Positions 36,848 to 46,707 of a DNA stretch of 64,000 bases are shown here, in pieces; position 1 is the stretch's first letter, and each line of letters starts with the position of its first letter. Source of the DNA: Micromonospora qiuiae (GTDB lineage: Bacteria; Actinomycetota; Actinomycetes; Mycobacteriales; Micromonosporaceae); assembly GCF_016863555.1 (NCBI RefSeq), contig NZ_BOPC01000036.1, forward strand, positions 19,862 through 83,861, given 5' to 3'. A model generated the notes under the pieces. That model worked only from the letters and a program-made list of their open reading frames with translations. It was not told where the DNA came from and ran no database searches. Position numbers and translations under genes: made by a program.

Positions 36848-36902
36848 GTGAGAAGGGTTCCCTTCTCTACCGTAGGCGTTAATAAGGGGCCCTTCCTTAC
36901 AC
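36848..36902 (-). repeat. Gene-end tandem-dyad element, copy 3 (after the metallopeptidase)
   Basis: A diverged copy. One half-unit is centred on GGGTTCCC (36854-36861) and the other on GGGGCCC near 36886. The spacer GTAGGCGTT corresponds to CGAGGCGTT in copies 1 and 5. It is oriented with the minus-strand gene that ends at 36904. Confidence 0.7.
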
Positions 36903-36903
36903 C

Positions 36904-37818
36904 TCAGGCGGCGCCGCTGAAGGTGTCGCAGGAGGCCGGATCGCCGGTTTCGTAGCCCCGGTTGAACCAGCGCTTGCGGTCGGCCGACGAGCCGTGGGTG
37001 AACTCGTCGGGGTTGATCGGGCGGTTGGCCCGCTTGGAGATGGCGTCGTCGCCGATCGCCTCGGCGGTGTCGATGGCCTCGGCGATGTCCCGCTCCGTGA
37101 TGCTCTTGAAGATCTTCTGGCCGCTGCTGTCGGCGGTGCCGGTGGCGTTGCGCGCCCACGCGCCGGCATAGCAGTCGGCCTGCAACTCCAGGCGCACCGA
37201 CAGGGCGTTGGCGTTGCCCGGGTCGCGCTGCTGCTGGCGGCGGACCTGCTCGTTGGTGCCGAGCAGGTTCTGCACGTGGTGGCCGTACTCGTGGGCCAGC
37301 ACGTACGGCTGGGCGAACTCGCCGGAGGCACCAAGTTGCTGGGCTAGCACCTGGTAGAACGACAGGTCGATGTAGACCAGCGAGTCCGCCGGGCAGTAGA
37401 ACGGGCCGACGCCGGAGTCGGCGGCGCCGCAGGCGGTGTTGACGGCCTGGCTGAAGAAGACGGTACGGGTCGGGCGGTACTGCTCGCCGAGGGCCTGCGG
37501 CAGGGCGGTGCGCCAGTACGCCTGGATCGAGTTGACGTAGAGCGTGTTGCGGCAGTCCAACTGCTTCAGCGCGTCCGGGGCCGCGCAGCGTTGCTCCAGG
37601 GCGGTGTTGTCGCCCTGTTCGTCGCCGGTCATGGCGTTCAGGCCGAATCCGCCGCCGACCAGGGCCACCAGCACGGCGATGATGATCCCGACGATGCCGC
37701 CGCGCCCGCCGCCGATCGGGATCGGGATCGGGATGCCCAGCCCACCGCCGCCTCCGCCGCTACCTCGCCGGTCCTGGACCTGGCTGGTGTCGATCCGCGC
37801 GTTCTCGTTCAGCTCCAT
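36904..37818 (-). CDS. Neutral zinc metallopeptidase (YpfJ-type)
   Basis: 304 aa. The zinc site is HEYGHH (about residues 175-180) with flanking YVLAHEYGHHVQNLLG and the downstream third-ligand region LELQADCYAGAW. A Gly-rich N-terminal stretch (residues 18-42) is followed by one transmembrane helix (about 42-62), so the catalytic domain faces outside. The NPDEFTHGSSADRKRWFNRG ending is conserved in this family (PF04228-type). Substrate is unknown. Confidence 0.9.
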   Translation of the reverse strand: MELNENARIDTSQVQDRRGSGGGGGGLGIPIPIPIGGGRGGIVGIIIAVLVALVGGGFGLNAMTGDEQGDNTALEQRCAAPDALKQLDCRNTLYVNSIQAYWRTALPQALGEQYRPTRTVFFSQAVNTACGAADSGVGPFYCPADSLVYIDLSFYQVLAQQLGASGEFAQPYVLAHEYGHHVQNLLGTNEQVRRQQQRDPGNANALSVRLELQADCYAGAWARNATGTADSSGQKIFKSITERDIAEAIDTAEAIGDDAISKRANRPINPDEFTHGSSADRKRWFNRGYETGDPASCDTFSGAA

Positions 37819-37927
37819 GATGACCCCGATCAGTCAGTGGCTCGCGGGCCGCTACCGCTCCGGATGGCGATTCCGGTACCCGACGATCTTGGTTGGTAAT
37901 CCCCGAGGAGTGTTCACCGGGTCCCGG

Positions 37928-37933
37928 TACACT
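37928..37933 (+). promoter_or_regulatory. Probable -10 box of the ABC-F leader transcript
   Basis: TACACT lies 7 nt before the GTG at 37940, the spacing expected if that GTG is the transcription start of a leaderless mRNA. No clear -35 box was found, which is common for actinobacterial promoters. Confidence 0.45.
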
Positions 37934-37939
37934 TGCCGG

Positions 37940-37960
37940 GTGCTGCGCTGCGAAGGCTGA
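37940..37960 (+). CDS. Possible leaderless leader peptide (6 codons) upstream of the ABC-F gene
   Basis: GTG-CTG-CGC-TGC-GAA-GGC-TGA would encode MLRCEG. It sits between a -10-like box and a terminator-like hairpin in the 5' leader of the ABC-F gene. Ribosome stalling on such a mini-ORF could control the hairpin, as in known attenuation of ABC-F resistance genes. This is inference from layout. Confidence 0.4.
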   Translation: MLRCEG

Positions 37961-37967
37961 ACGCCCC

Positions 37968-38004
37968 GCGCCGACGGGTCGATCCATGACCCGCCGGCGC
38001 TTTC
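37968..38004 (+). promoter_or_regulatory. Terminator-like hairpin (attenuator) in the ABC-F leader
   Basis: GCGCCG-A-CGGGTC (37968-37980) pairs with GACCCG-C-CGGCGC (37988-38000) around a 7-nt loop, followed by TTTCGTG. It lies 52 nt before the ABC-F ATG and 7 nt after the mini-ORF stop. Confidence 0.65.
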
Positions 38005-38051
38005 GTGTGCCCTGAGTCAGCCCTTCGGATCCTGAGAGCGAGTACCCCGAG

Positions 38052-39656
<1,605 letters not shown>

Positions 39657-39660
39657 GGTG

Positions 39661-39716
39661 CAAGGAAGGGCACCTTTTTAACGCCTGCGGTAGAGGAAGG
39701 GGCCCCTTTTAACACG
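39661..39716 (+). repeat. Gene-end tandem-dyad element, copy 4 (after the ABC-F gene)
   Basis: Half-units GGAAGGGCACCTTTTTAAC and GGAAGGGGCCCCTTTTAAC are separated by GCCTGCGGTAGA. It begins 4 bp after the ABC-F stop in the same gene-relative orientation as the other copies. Confidence 0.8.
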
Positions 39717-39730
39717 AAGCGCCGACGCGA

Positions 39731-40330
39731 TCAGCGGGCCAGGTCGAGCAGATGGCCGACGACGCCGGAGGTGGCCAGGATGACCACTCCGATGGCGACG
39801 AAGACCGCCGGGACCAGCCACCGGCCGGCGCGTTCGACCAGCCGGGTCACCGCCGGGCGTCCGCCGAGCCAGGCGCCGGCCGCACACCACACCGCGATGA
39901 GCACCACGAAGGCCAGTACGAAGACGGCCGTGTAGGCGGGGTCGAGCGTACGGAACACGGGCACGTAGACGGCCACGTTGTCGGCGCCGTTGGCCACTGT
40001 CACGCCGGCCACGCCGAGGGTGCCGGCGACCACTGGCGGTGCCTCCTCGTCGTCGCGGTGCAGCAGTGCGCGTACGCCGAGGGCGATCGGCAGCAGCCCG
40101 AGCAGGCCGGTCCACTCGTCGGGCACCACCAACAGCCCGGCCGCGACCACGGCGCTGAGTAGCACGAGTGCCCCGATGCCGAGGTACTGGCCAGCGACGA
40201 TCTGCCATGCCCTGGGGCGGCCAGCGGTGCGGGCGGTGATGAAGAACAGCGTCAGGATGACGATGTCGTCGATGTCGGTGGCGGCGAATACCACGGCGGC
40301 TGCGGCCGCGGTGCCGATCAGGTCGAGCAC
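39731..40330 (-). CDS. Cadmium resistance (CadD-like) transporter
   Basis: About 199 aa with five or six hydrophobic helices. The N-terminal helix has AATDIDDIVILTLFF and a later segment VTVANGADNVAVYVPVFRTL; these paired Asp/Asn motifs are typical of the CadD/LysE-superfamily cadmium transporters. GTG at 40330 gives the family length; the upstream open frame is Pro/Arg-rich and not membrane-like. A real role in metal export is unproven. Confidence 0.82.
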   Translation of the reverse strand: MLDLIGTAAAAAVVFAATDIDDIVILTLFFITARTAGRPRAWQIVAGQYLGIGALVLLSAVVAAGLLVVPDEWTGLLGLLPIALGVRALLHRDDEEAPPVVAGTLGVAGVTVANGADNVAVYVPVFRTLDPAYTAVFVLAFVVLIAVWCAAGAWLGGRPAVTRLVERAGRWLVPAVFVAIGVVILATSGVVGHLLDLAR

Positions 40331-40624
40331 GGCAGGCAGGCTACCGGCTACGTCGGTCGATGCGTTGCCCGACCGGCGTCGTACGGTGGGCGGGGCCGGC
40401 CGCTGCCGGAGGGGGACGGGGCCATCGCGCAGTGCGCTCGGGCCCGACGTCGGTCTGCCGGGCCAAATCGGGGCGGACCGGGTCGGGGCCATCACCTATC
40501 GGGAAGCTGACATTGCATAGCGTGTCGGTTGGCGAATAGTTGATATCTGGCGCATGATCGTTCGAGGCGGTCTAATAGGTGGGACCGTATCCGAACCGCA
40601 CAGTCTGGGACGTGAGGACACAGC
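40331..40624. other. Divergent promoter region, cadD-like/HTH
   Basis: About 290 bp between divergent genes. G+C is lower at 40495-40600, where promoter elements for the HTH gene are likely, but no box is convincing. Confidence 0.45.
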
Positions 40625-40852
40625 ATGGCAGCCACGGGCACAGCCACCAGCACTGAGAAGGGTCGCCGGATCGTCGGAGCCGAGCGCCAGACGCTCGCCA
40701 AGGACCTGGTCAAGCGGTACACCGGGGGAGAGAGCATCCGGGCCCTCGCGGCCTCGACCGGCCGCTCCTACGGTTTTATCCACCGGGTGCTCACCGAGTC
40801 CGGGGTGCAACTACGGCAGCGCGGCGGCGCTCGGCGCCGCAAGAAGGCGTGA
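40625..40852 (+). CDS. Small helix-turn-helix protein
   Basis: 75 aa, basic. GGESIRALAASTGRSYGFIH (about residues 34-53) is a homeodomain-like helix-turn-helix; the C-terminus RQRGGARRRKKA is a DNA-binding tail. Very similar small HTH proteins are widespread in actinobacteria, with no assigned role that I know of. ATG at 40625 fits the family start. Confidence 0.85.
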   Translation: MAATGTATSTEKGRRIVGAERQTLAKDLVKRYTGGESIRALAASTGRSYGFIHRVLTESGVQLRQRGGARRRKKA

Positions 40853-40898
40853 CGCGTCGGTCAGCGTTGCTCACCACAACCGCGACCCGGGCCGCCTG

Positions 40899-41666
40899 GT
40901 GACTGCCGAGGCGACCGGGGTCCGACTAAAATGCGACGGGCCGGTAGCCACTGTCACCCTGTGCCGGCCCGACGTGCTCAACGCGCAGACCCCGACGATG
41001 TGGCGCGCGATGAGTGACTTCTCCCGTGACCTGCCCGGTGACGTACGCGTCGTGATCGTCCGGGGCGAGGGGCGGGCGTTCTCCGCTGGTCTCGACCTGT
41101 CGGTCGCGGGTGCCTCCGGGCCTGGTTCCTTCGCCGAGCTGTCCGCCCTGTCCGAGGCGGACTGCGCCGACCGGATCGCCGAGTTCCAGGGCGCTTTCAC
41201 CTGGCTGCACCGGCCGGACATCATCTCCATCGCCGCCGTGCGAGGGCACGCCATCGGCGCCGGCTTTCAGCTGGCGCTCGCCTGCGACCTGCGGGTGCTG
41301 GCCGAGGACGTGAAGCTGTCCATGGCCGAGGTCACCCTGGGTCTGGTGCCGGACCTGGCCGGCACCCGACGCCTGGTCGAGCTGGTCGGCTATTCCCGGG
41401 CGCTGGAGATCTGCGCCACCGGCCGGCGGCTGGGCGCCGCCGAGGCGGACCGGATCGGTCTGGCCACGCTGGTCGTACCAGAGGTTGAGCTGGACGACGC
41501 GGTGCGGGACCTCGCCGCGGGGCTGCTCGCCAACGACCGGAACGCCGTGGTGGAGATCAAGGCGCTGCTCGCCGGCGCGGCCGGGCGGACCCAGGCCGAG
41601 CAGCAGCGGGCCGAGCGTGAGGCGCAGGCGCGGCGACTGCGCGACCTCGTCGGGCGCGGGGAGTAG
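40899..41666 (+). CDS. Enoyl-CoA hydratase/isomerase family protein
   Basis: 255 aa crotonase fold. The oxyanion-hole segments are GRAFSAGLDLSV and RGHAIGAGFQLALACDLR. The region MAEVTLGLVPDLAGTRRLVE matches the active-site helix, with a Glu at AEV and Asp at VPDLAG. Hydratase versus isomerase activity and the substrate cannot be decided. GTG 40899 is the likely start, though the ribosome-binding site is weak. Confidence 0.85.
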   Translation: MTAEATGVRLKCDGPVATVTLCRPDVLNAQTPTMWRAMSDFSRDLPGDVRVVIVRGEGRAFSAGLDLSVAGASGPGSFAELSALSEADCADRIAEFQGAFTWLHRPDIISIAAVRGHAIGAGFQLALACDLRVLAEDVKLSMAEVTLGLVPDLAGTRRLVELVGYSRALEICATGRRLGAAEADRIGLATLVVPEVELDDAVRDLAAGLLANDRNAVVEIKALLAGAAGRTQAEQQRAEREAQARRLRDLVGRGE

Positions 41667-41692
41667 TGGTAAGGACCGTTCGGGAAGAACCT

Positions 41693-41704
41693 GATTACTC
41701 GCGA
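41693..41704 (+). promoter_or_regulatory. Candidate PadR-regulator site before the ABC exporter
   Basis: GATTACTCGCGA occurs here, 66-77 bp before the exporter start, and in reverse complement at 43854-43865 before the padR-like gene. Matching 12-mers in both leaders suggest joint control. Confidence 0.5.
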
Positions 41705-41769
41705 GGTTGTCGTAGGCATCGGGAGAATTGGCTCGACGGCGTGCTGAGCACGACCACCCGGAGGTGACG

Positions 41770-43758
41770 GTGTCCAACCACATGACCGCCGGCGGCATGG
41801 GCGGTTGGAGCATGCTCCGGTCGATGCGCAGCCGCGACGAGATTTCCACCCACCGGTTGCAGCGCGGAGTCGCTCGCCGCGTCGTGGCGTTCGCCCGGCC
41901 CTACCGGCGCGACATCATCGTCTTCCTGATCACGGTGATCGTCGCCGCGGTGATCGGGGTGGCCACCCCGCTGCTGGCCGGTGACGTCATCGACGCGATC
42001 ACCCGGGGCGGCCCCGAGGCCGGCGCGCTGGTGATCCGGCTCGCCCTGTTCATCGCCGCGCTTGCGGTCGCGGACGCACTGCTCTCGCTGGCCCAACGGT
42101 GGTATTCGGCGCGCATCGGCGAGGGCATCATCCTCGACCTGCGCACCCGGGTCTACGATCACGTGCAGCGGATGCCGCTGCAGTTCTTCACCCGCACCCA
42201 GACCGGTGCGCTGGTCAGCCGGCTCAACAACGACGTGCTCGGTGCTCAGCGGGCCTTCACCTCGACGCTGTCCGGCGTGGTCAGCAACGTGATCCAACTG
42301 GTGCTCACCGCCGCGGTGATGCTCACCCTCTCCTGGCAGATCACCGCGCTGTCGCTGGTGCTGCTGCCGGTGTTCATCATCCCGGCGCGGCGGGTCGGCC
42401 GGCGGCTGGCCGAGATCACACGCGAGTCGTACAACCTCGACGCCAAGATGAACGCGACCATGACCGAGCGGTTCGGGGTCGCCGGCGCGCTGCTGGTGAA
42501 GCTCTTCGGCCGGCCGGACGCGGAGGCGGCCCGGTTCGCCGCCCGCGCCGAGCGGGTACGCGACATCGGCATCACCTCCGCGATGTACTCGCGGACGTTC
42601 TTCGTGGCGATGCTGCTGGTGGCCTCGCTGGCTCAGGCCCTCACCTACGGGCTCGGCGGTTGGCTGGCGGTGACCGGCGACGTCAGCGCCGGCACGGTGG
42701 TCACCCTGGCCCTGCTGCTCACCCGGCTCTACGGCCCGCTCACCGCGCTCAGCAACGTGCGGGTCGACGTGATGAGCGCGCTCGTCTCCTTCGACCGGGT
42801 CTTCGAGGTGCTCGACCTGGAGCCGGCGATCAGGGAGCGGGCCGACGCGGTGCCGGTGCCCCGGGAGGCCGGCACGGTGGAGTTCCGCGACGTGCGCTTC
42901 CGCTACCCCAGCGCCGCGGAGATCTCTCTCGCGTCGCTGGAGGAGGTCGCCGCCCTGGACCGTACGGTGAACGAGCCGGTGCTCAAGGGCGTCTCGTTCC
43001 GGGTCGAGCCGGGGCAGATGGTGGCCCTGGTCGGCCCGTCCGGCGCCGGCAAGTCCACGCTCTCCATGCTGATTTCCCGCATCTACGACGTCACCGACGG
43101 CCAGGTTCTGGTCGGCGGGGTGGACGTGCGGGACGCCACGCTCGACTCGCTGCGTGACGAGATCGGCGTGGTCACCCAGGACTCTCACCTGTTCCACGAG
43201 ACCATTGCGGAGAACCTGCGCTACGCCAAGCCGGACGCCACCGACGACGAGCTGTGGGCGGCGCTCGCCGGCGCGCAGGTCGCCGACCTGGTCCGATCGC
43301 TGCCCGACGGGCTGGACACCACCGTCGGCGAGCGGGGCTACCGCTTCTCCGGCGGCGAGAAGCAGCGGATCGCCATCGCCCGGCTGCTGCTCAAGGCGCC
43401 GTCGATCGTCATCCTCGACGAGGCCACCGCCCACCTGGACTCGGAGAGTGAGGCGGCGGTGCAGCGGGCGCTGTCGGTGGCGCTGACCGGGCGTACGGCG
43501 CTGGTCATCGCGCACCGGCTCTCCACCGTCCGGGATGCCGACCAGATCCTCGTCCTCGACGAGGGGCGGATCGTCGAGCGGGGCCGCCACGACGAGCTGG
43601 TCGCGGTCGGCGGCCTCTACGCCGAGCTCTACCGCACCCAGTTCGCGGTGGCCGACTCGCCGTCGCCGTACGCCGACGCGACCGGGCCGGAGCCGGTGGT
43701 CATCCCGACCCGCGAGTACGTCGCCGACGAGGCGCTGCCGCCCGCCGCCGCCAACTGA
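41770..43758 (+). CDS. ABC exporter, fused membrane and ATPase domains
   Basis: 662 aa half-transporter. Six helices span about residues 45-330. The ATPase domain has Walker A GPSGAGKSTLSML, Q-loop VVTQDSHLF, signature FSGGEKQRIAIARLL, Walker B IVILDEATAHLD and the H-loop IAHRLST. It probably works as a homodimer exporting a hydrophobic compound or drug. An insertion (about 20 residues, AEISLASLEEVAALDRTVNE) lies between the first strand and Walker A. GTG at 41770 follows GGAGG by 5 nt and is preferred over an upstream in-frame start. The padR-like gene follows. Confidence 0.92.
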   Translation: MSNHMTAGGMGGWSMLRSMRSRDEISTHRLQRGVARRVVAFARPYRRDIIVFLITVIVAAVIGVATPLLAGDVIDAITRGGPEAGALVIRLALFIAALAVADALLSLAQRWYSARIGEGIILDLRTRVYDHVQRMPLQFFTRTQTGALVSRLNNDVLGAQRAFTSTLSGVVSNVIQLVLTAAVMLTLSWQITALSLVLLPVFIIPARRVGRRLAEITRESYNLDAKMNATMTERFGVAGALLVKLFGRPDAEAARFAARAERVRDIGITSAMYSRTFFVAMLLVASLAQALTYGLGGWLAVTGDVSAGTVVTLALLLTRLYGPLTALSNVRVDVMSALVSFDRVFEVLDLEPAIRERADAVPVPREAGTVEFRDVRFRYPSAAEISLASLEEVAALDRTVNEPVLKGVSFRVEPGQMVALVGPSGAGKSTLSMLISRIYDVTDGQVLVGGVDVRDATLDSLRDEIGVVTQDSHLFHETIAENLRYAKPDATDDELWAALAGAQVADLVRSLPDGLDTTVGERGYRFSGGEKQRIAIARLLLKAPSIVILDEATAHLDSESEAAVQRALSVALTGRTALVIAHRLSTVRDADQILVLDEGRIVERGRHDELVAVGGLYAELYRTQFAVADSPSPYADATGPEPVVIPTREYVADEALPPAAAN

Positions 43759-43846
43759 GGACACGCCCCAGCCAGGACACGGGGACGGCTACCGGCGGTG
43801 CTGATCCGATCGAGGGCGCTCCGTCTGCTGGCTACTCGTAGAGGTA

Positions 43847-43862
43847 TACTCGGTCGCGAGTA
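43847..43862 (+). promoter_or_regulatory. Palindromic operator candidate at the padR promoter
   Basis: TACTCGGTCGCGAGTA is a perfect inverted repeat (TACTCG/CGAGTA, 4-nt spacer). It overlaps the -10-like TATACT (43845-43850). A further TACTCG half-site lies at 43833-43838. This suits autorepression by the PadR protein. Confidence 0.6.
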
Positions 43863-43885
43863 ATCGGGTGCGAGGAGATGCCGGG

Positions 43886-44545
43886 ATGACCAAGCGGCGC
43901 AAGGTCAACAATCTGATGGCGCTGGCCGTGCTCTCCGTGCTGGCGCAGCGGCCGATGCATCCCTATGAGATCGCCTCGGCGTTGCGCGGCTGGGGCAAGG
44001 ACCAGGACATGCCGATCAAGTGGGGATCGCTCTACACGGTTGTCGGCAACCTCGACAAGCACGGCTTCATCACGGCCGTGGAGAACGTGCGCGCCGGTCG
44101 GCGTCCCGAGCGGACGGTCTACCGCATCACCGACGCCGGCCGGGCCGAGCTGGTCGACTGGGCCCGCGAGCTGCTCGCCACCCCGATGGCCGAGTACCCG
44201 CGGTTCCGGGCCGGGCTGTCGGTCCTCGCCGCCCTGCATCCCGACGAGGCCGTCGACCTGCTGCGGCAGCGGCTGAGCCAGGTGGTCGAGCACATCACCG
44301 AGGGCCGGTCCGCGCTGGCCGAGCACTCCACCGACGTGCCCCGGCTGTTCCTGATCGAGTCCGAGTACGACCTGGCGCTTCGGGAAGCCGAGGCGGCCTG
44401 GATCCGTACCGTCATCGCCGACTTCGACTCGGGCACCTTTCCCGGGCTCGACCAGTGGCGGGCGTTCCACGAGACCGGGGAGATCCCGGTCGAGTTGACC
44501 GCGCTCGCGGAGAGGACCAGCACACCAAGCGACCCATCGGAATGA
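43886..44545 (+). CDS. PadR family transcriptional regulator
   Basis: 219 aa. The N-terminal winged helix has LMALAVLSVLAQRPMHPYEI, KWGSLYTVVGNLDKHGFI and the wing GRRPERTVYRITDAGRAEL, all PadR hallmarks. The C-terminal half is helical for dimerisation. ATG 43886 has GAGGAG nine bases upstream. It directly follows the ABC exporter, a common PadR-exporter pairing, and both genes share a 12-bp upstream motif. Confidence 0.9.
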   Translation: MTKRRKVNNLMALAVLSVLAQRPMHPYEIASALRGWGKDQDMPIKWGSLYTVVGNLDKHGFITAVENVRAGRRPERTVYRITDAGRAELVDWARELLATPMAEYPRFRAGLSVLAALHPDEAVDLLRQRLSQVVEHITEGRSALAEHSTDVPRLFLIESEYDLALREAEAAWIRTVIADFDSGTFPGLDQWRAFHETGEIPVELTALAERTSTPSDPSE

Positions 44546-44551
44546 CGACCC

Positions 44552-44591
44552 GGCCCCGGCGAGGTGCGCCAACACCGCGCCGGGGCCCTTT
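44552..44591 (+). terminator. Terminator after the padR-like gene
   Basis: GGCCCCGGCG (44552-44561) pairs with CGCCGGGGCC (44578-44587), followed by CTTTCC. Confidence 0.7.
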
Positions 44592-44706
44592 CCTCGATAC
44601 CGCACCTGGGTAGGCGCTCGGCACGAGGCGGCAACCATCGAGCATAGCCGGGTTCCCACCCAGGTCGGTTCGCCATGCACCGGACTGATTCCCTGGGAGA
44701 AAACCA

Positions 44707-45909
44707 ATGACCGACGTACGGACAGCGATCATCATCGGCGGCGGTATCGCCGGCCCGGTTGCGGCGCTCGCGCTGAAACGGGCGGGCATCGCGGCCACCG
44801 TGTACGAGGCGTACCCGAGCACCGCCGACGGCATCGGCGGAACACTGGCGCTGGCACCCAACGGCGTCGCGGCCCTGCGGATCGTGGGCGCGGACCAACT
44901 GGTGACCGACATCGGAACGCCGATCCACCGCACCGTGCTGGCGATCGGCGCCAACCGCGTCGACCTGCCCGTCCTGACCGGCGTCCCGCCGCTGCGCGTG
45001 GTGCACCGCAACGCACTCAGCGGGGTGCTGCATCAGCGGGCGGTCGCCGAGGGCGTTCCCATCGCGTACGGCAAGCGGCTGGCCGCCGCGCGGGAGACCG
45101 CGACCGGGGTCACCGCCGAGTTCGCCGACGGGACCGCCGCCAGCGCGGACATCCTCATCGGTGCCGACGGGGTGCACTCCACGGTGCGGCGGCTGATCGA
45201 CCCGCAGGCGCCGGGGCCGCGGTACACCGGCGTGCTCGGATTCGAGTCGGTGGCAAAGCACGCTGTGTCGGCCGAGCCGGGCACGATGACCTTCACCTTC
45301 GGCCGGCGCGGCTACTACCTCTACTGGCCGGAGCCGGGCGGCGGCACTCGCTGGGGTGCCAACCTGCCGCAGGACCGGCCGATGAGCCTGGCCGAGGCGA
45401 GGGCGGTACGGCCCGACGAGTGGCTGCACCGGCTGCGGGCCGTGTACGGCGACGACGATCCCGGTGCCGCGCTGATCCGTACCAGCGACCCGGAGGAGTT
45501 GCGGGTCTCCGGATCGCTGCACATCATGCCTCCGGTGCCGCACTGGCACCGGGGTCGGATGGTGCTGGTCGGCGACGCGGTGCACGCGCCGTCCAACAGT
45601 TCCGGGCAGGGTGCGTCGCTGGCCGTCGAGAGCGCCGTGCAACTCGCCCGCTGCCTGCGTGACCTGCCGGACGTACCGGCGGCCTTCGGCGCGTACGAGC
45701 GGCTGCGCCGGGCCCGGGTGGAGGGCATCGCCGCCCGCGCGGCCCGGATCAACCACGCCAAGGCGCCCGGGCCGGTCGGGCGGGTGGTCCTGCCGGTGAT
45801 GATGCGGCTGCTGATGAAGGTCGCGATGAAGCCGGAGAAGACCCTGGGCGCTGAGCAGCGCTACGCGATCGACTGGGCGGCGTCGGCCGCCCAGGAGCAG
45901 CCGGCCTGA
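44707..45909 (+). CDS. FAD-dependent monooxygenase
   Basis: 400 aa, PHBH-like class A flavoprotein. FAD-binding GGGIAGPVAALALKRAG is at residues 11-27, the DG motif is LIGADGVHSTVR, and the GD motif is LVGDAVHAPSNSSGQGAS. Such enzymes hydroxylate aromatic substrates or antibiotics (TetX-like); the substrate is unknown. ATG 44707 follows GGGAGAAAACC. It lies beside the PadR/exporter pair but is separated from it by a terminator. Confidence 0.88.
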   Translation: MTDVRTAIIIGGGIAGPVAALALKRAGIAATVYEAYPSTADGIGGTLALAPNGVAALRIVGADQLVTDIGTPIHRTVLAIGANRVDLPVLTGVPPLRVVHRNALSGVLHQRAVAEGVPIAYGKRLAAARETATGVTAEFADGTAASADILIGADGVHSTVRRLIDPQAPGPRYTGVLGFESVAKHAVSAEPGTMTFTFGRRGYYLYWPEPGGGTRWGANLPQDRPMSLAEARAVRPDEWLHRLRAVYGDDDPGAALIRTSDPEELRVSGSLHIMPPVPHWHRGRMVLVGDAVHAPSNSSGQGASLAVESAVQLARCLRDLPDVPAAFGAYERLRRARVEGIAARAARINHAKAPGPVGRVVLPVMMRLLMKVAMKPEKTLGAEQRYAIDWAASAAQEQPA

Positions 45910-45945
45910 GCCCCGGCGTACGCACATCGGGGCCGTCTTCGCGTT

Positions 45946-46707
45946 TCACCCCGACAGGGTGGCCCGGCGTAGTTCGGCGAAGGCGGCCCCGAGGGACTGC
46001 GGCGTGAAATGCGCGTTCAGGCCGCTGGGATTGGGCAGCACCCAGAGCCGGGCGCAGGCCAGCGGTTCCGGTTGCGGGCCGAAACCGGCCTTCGGCCGGG
46101 CGAACCCGATCCGGTACGCGGTCACCCCGACCACCGCCACCCAGCGGGGCCGATGCCGGGCCACCTTGGCGGTCAACGTCTCCGCGCCCGTGACCAGCTC
46201 GGCGGCGGTCAGCTCGTCCGCGCGGGCGCTGGCCCGGTCGACCAGATTGGTGATGCCGAGGCCCAGCCCGAGCAGCTCGTCCTGCTCGCTGGGGTGCAGC
46301 AGGCGCGGCGTGAATCCGCCCCGGTGCAGCGCCGGCCAGAACCGGTTGCCGGGACGGGCGAAGTGCCAGCCGGTCGCCGCCGACCACAACCCAGGGTTGA
46401 TCCCGACGAAGAGCACGTCCAGCCCGGCAGCGATGACGTCCGGCAGGGTCCGGTCGGCGGCCGCCGCCAACACCTCCCGGCTGGGCCGCGGGTTCGACCG
46501 GCGGGGCACATCCGGGCGGTCGGGTCGTGGGTTCGGCGGCGTGTCTGGGCGGTCGGGTCGTGGGCTCGGCTGGCGGGGCGTGTCCGGGCGGTCGGGCCGG
46601 GGGTTCGGCGGCGTGTCTGGGCGGTCGGGTCGTGGGCTGGGCCGGCGGGGCGTGTCCGGGTGGCCGGCGTGCCGGTCGTCGCCGCCACCGCCCGGCCCGG
46701 CCGTCAC
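45946..46707 (-). CDS. mug: Mismatch-specific uracil/thymine DNA glycosylase (Mug-type)
   Basis: 253 aa. The catalytic region has VGINPGLWSAATGWHFARPG and the second motif LPNPSGLNAHF, both typical of Mug/TDG glycosylases that remove uracil or thymine from G mismatches. The first roughly 75 residues are an unusual Pro/Arg/Asp-rich tail with four tandem copies of PRPDRPDTP-type units, probably disordered. Its GTG overlaps the SDR stop (GTGA). Start may lie further in, but the overlap favours translation of the repeats. Confidence 0.85.
   Translation of the reverse strand: MTAGPGGGGDDRHAGHPDTPRRPSPRPDRPDTPPNPRPDRPDTPRQPSPRPDRPDTPPNPRPDRPDVPRRSNPRPSREVLAAAADRTLPDVIAAGLDVLFVGINPGLWSAATGWHFARPGNRFWPALHRGGFTPRLLHPSEQDELLGLGLGITNLVDRASARADELTAAELVTGAETLTAKVARHRPRWVAVVGVTAYRIGFARPKAGFGPQPEPLACARLWVLPNPSGLNAHFTPQSLGAAFAELRRATLSG
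46513..46656 (-). repeat. Coding minisatellite in the N-terminus of mug
   Basis: Alternating 33- and 39-bp units, each beginning GGGCGGTCGGGTCG or close to it on the + strand, repeated as two 72-bp pairs. They encode the PRPDRPDTP repeats. Confidence 0.85.

Noticed and set aside
41695..43764. A long open frame on the minus strand opposite the ABC exporter (689 codons)
   Set aside because: It mirrors the exporter gene, has low-complexity Arg/Gly/His-rich translation, and shows no family motif. It is a product of high G+C in the third codon position.
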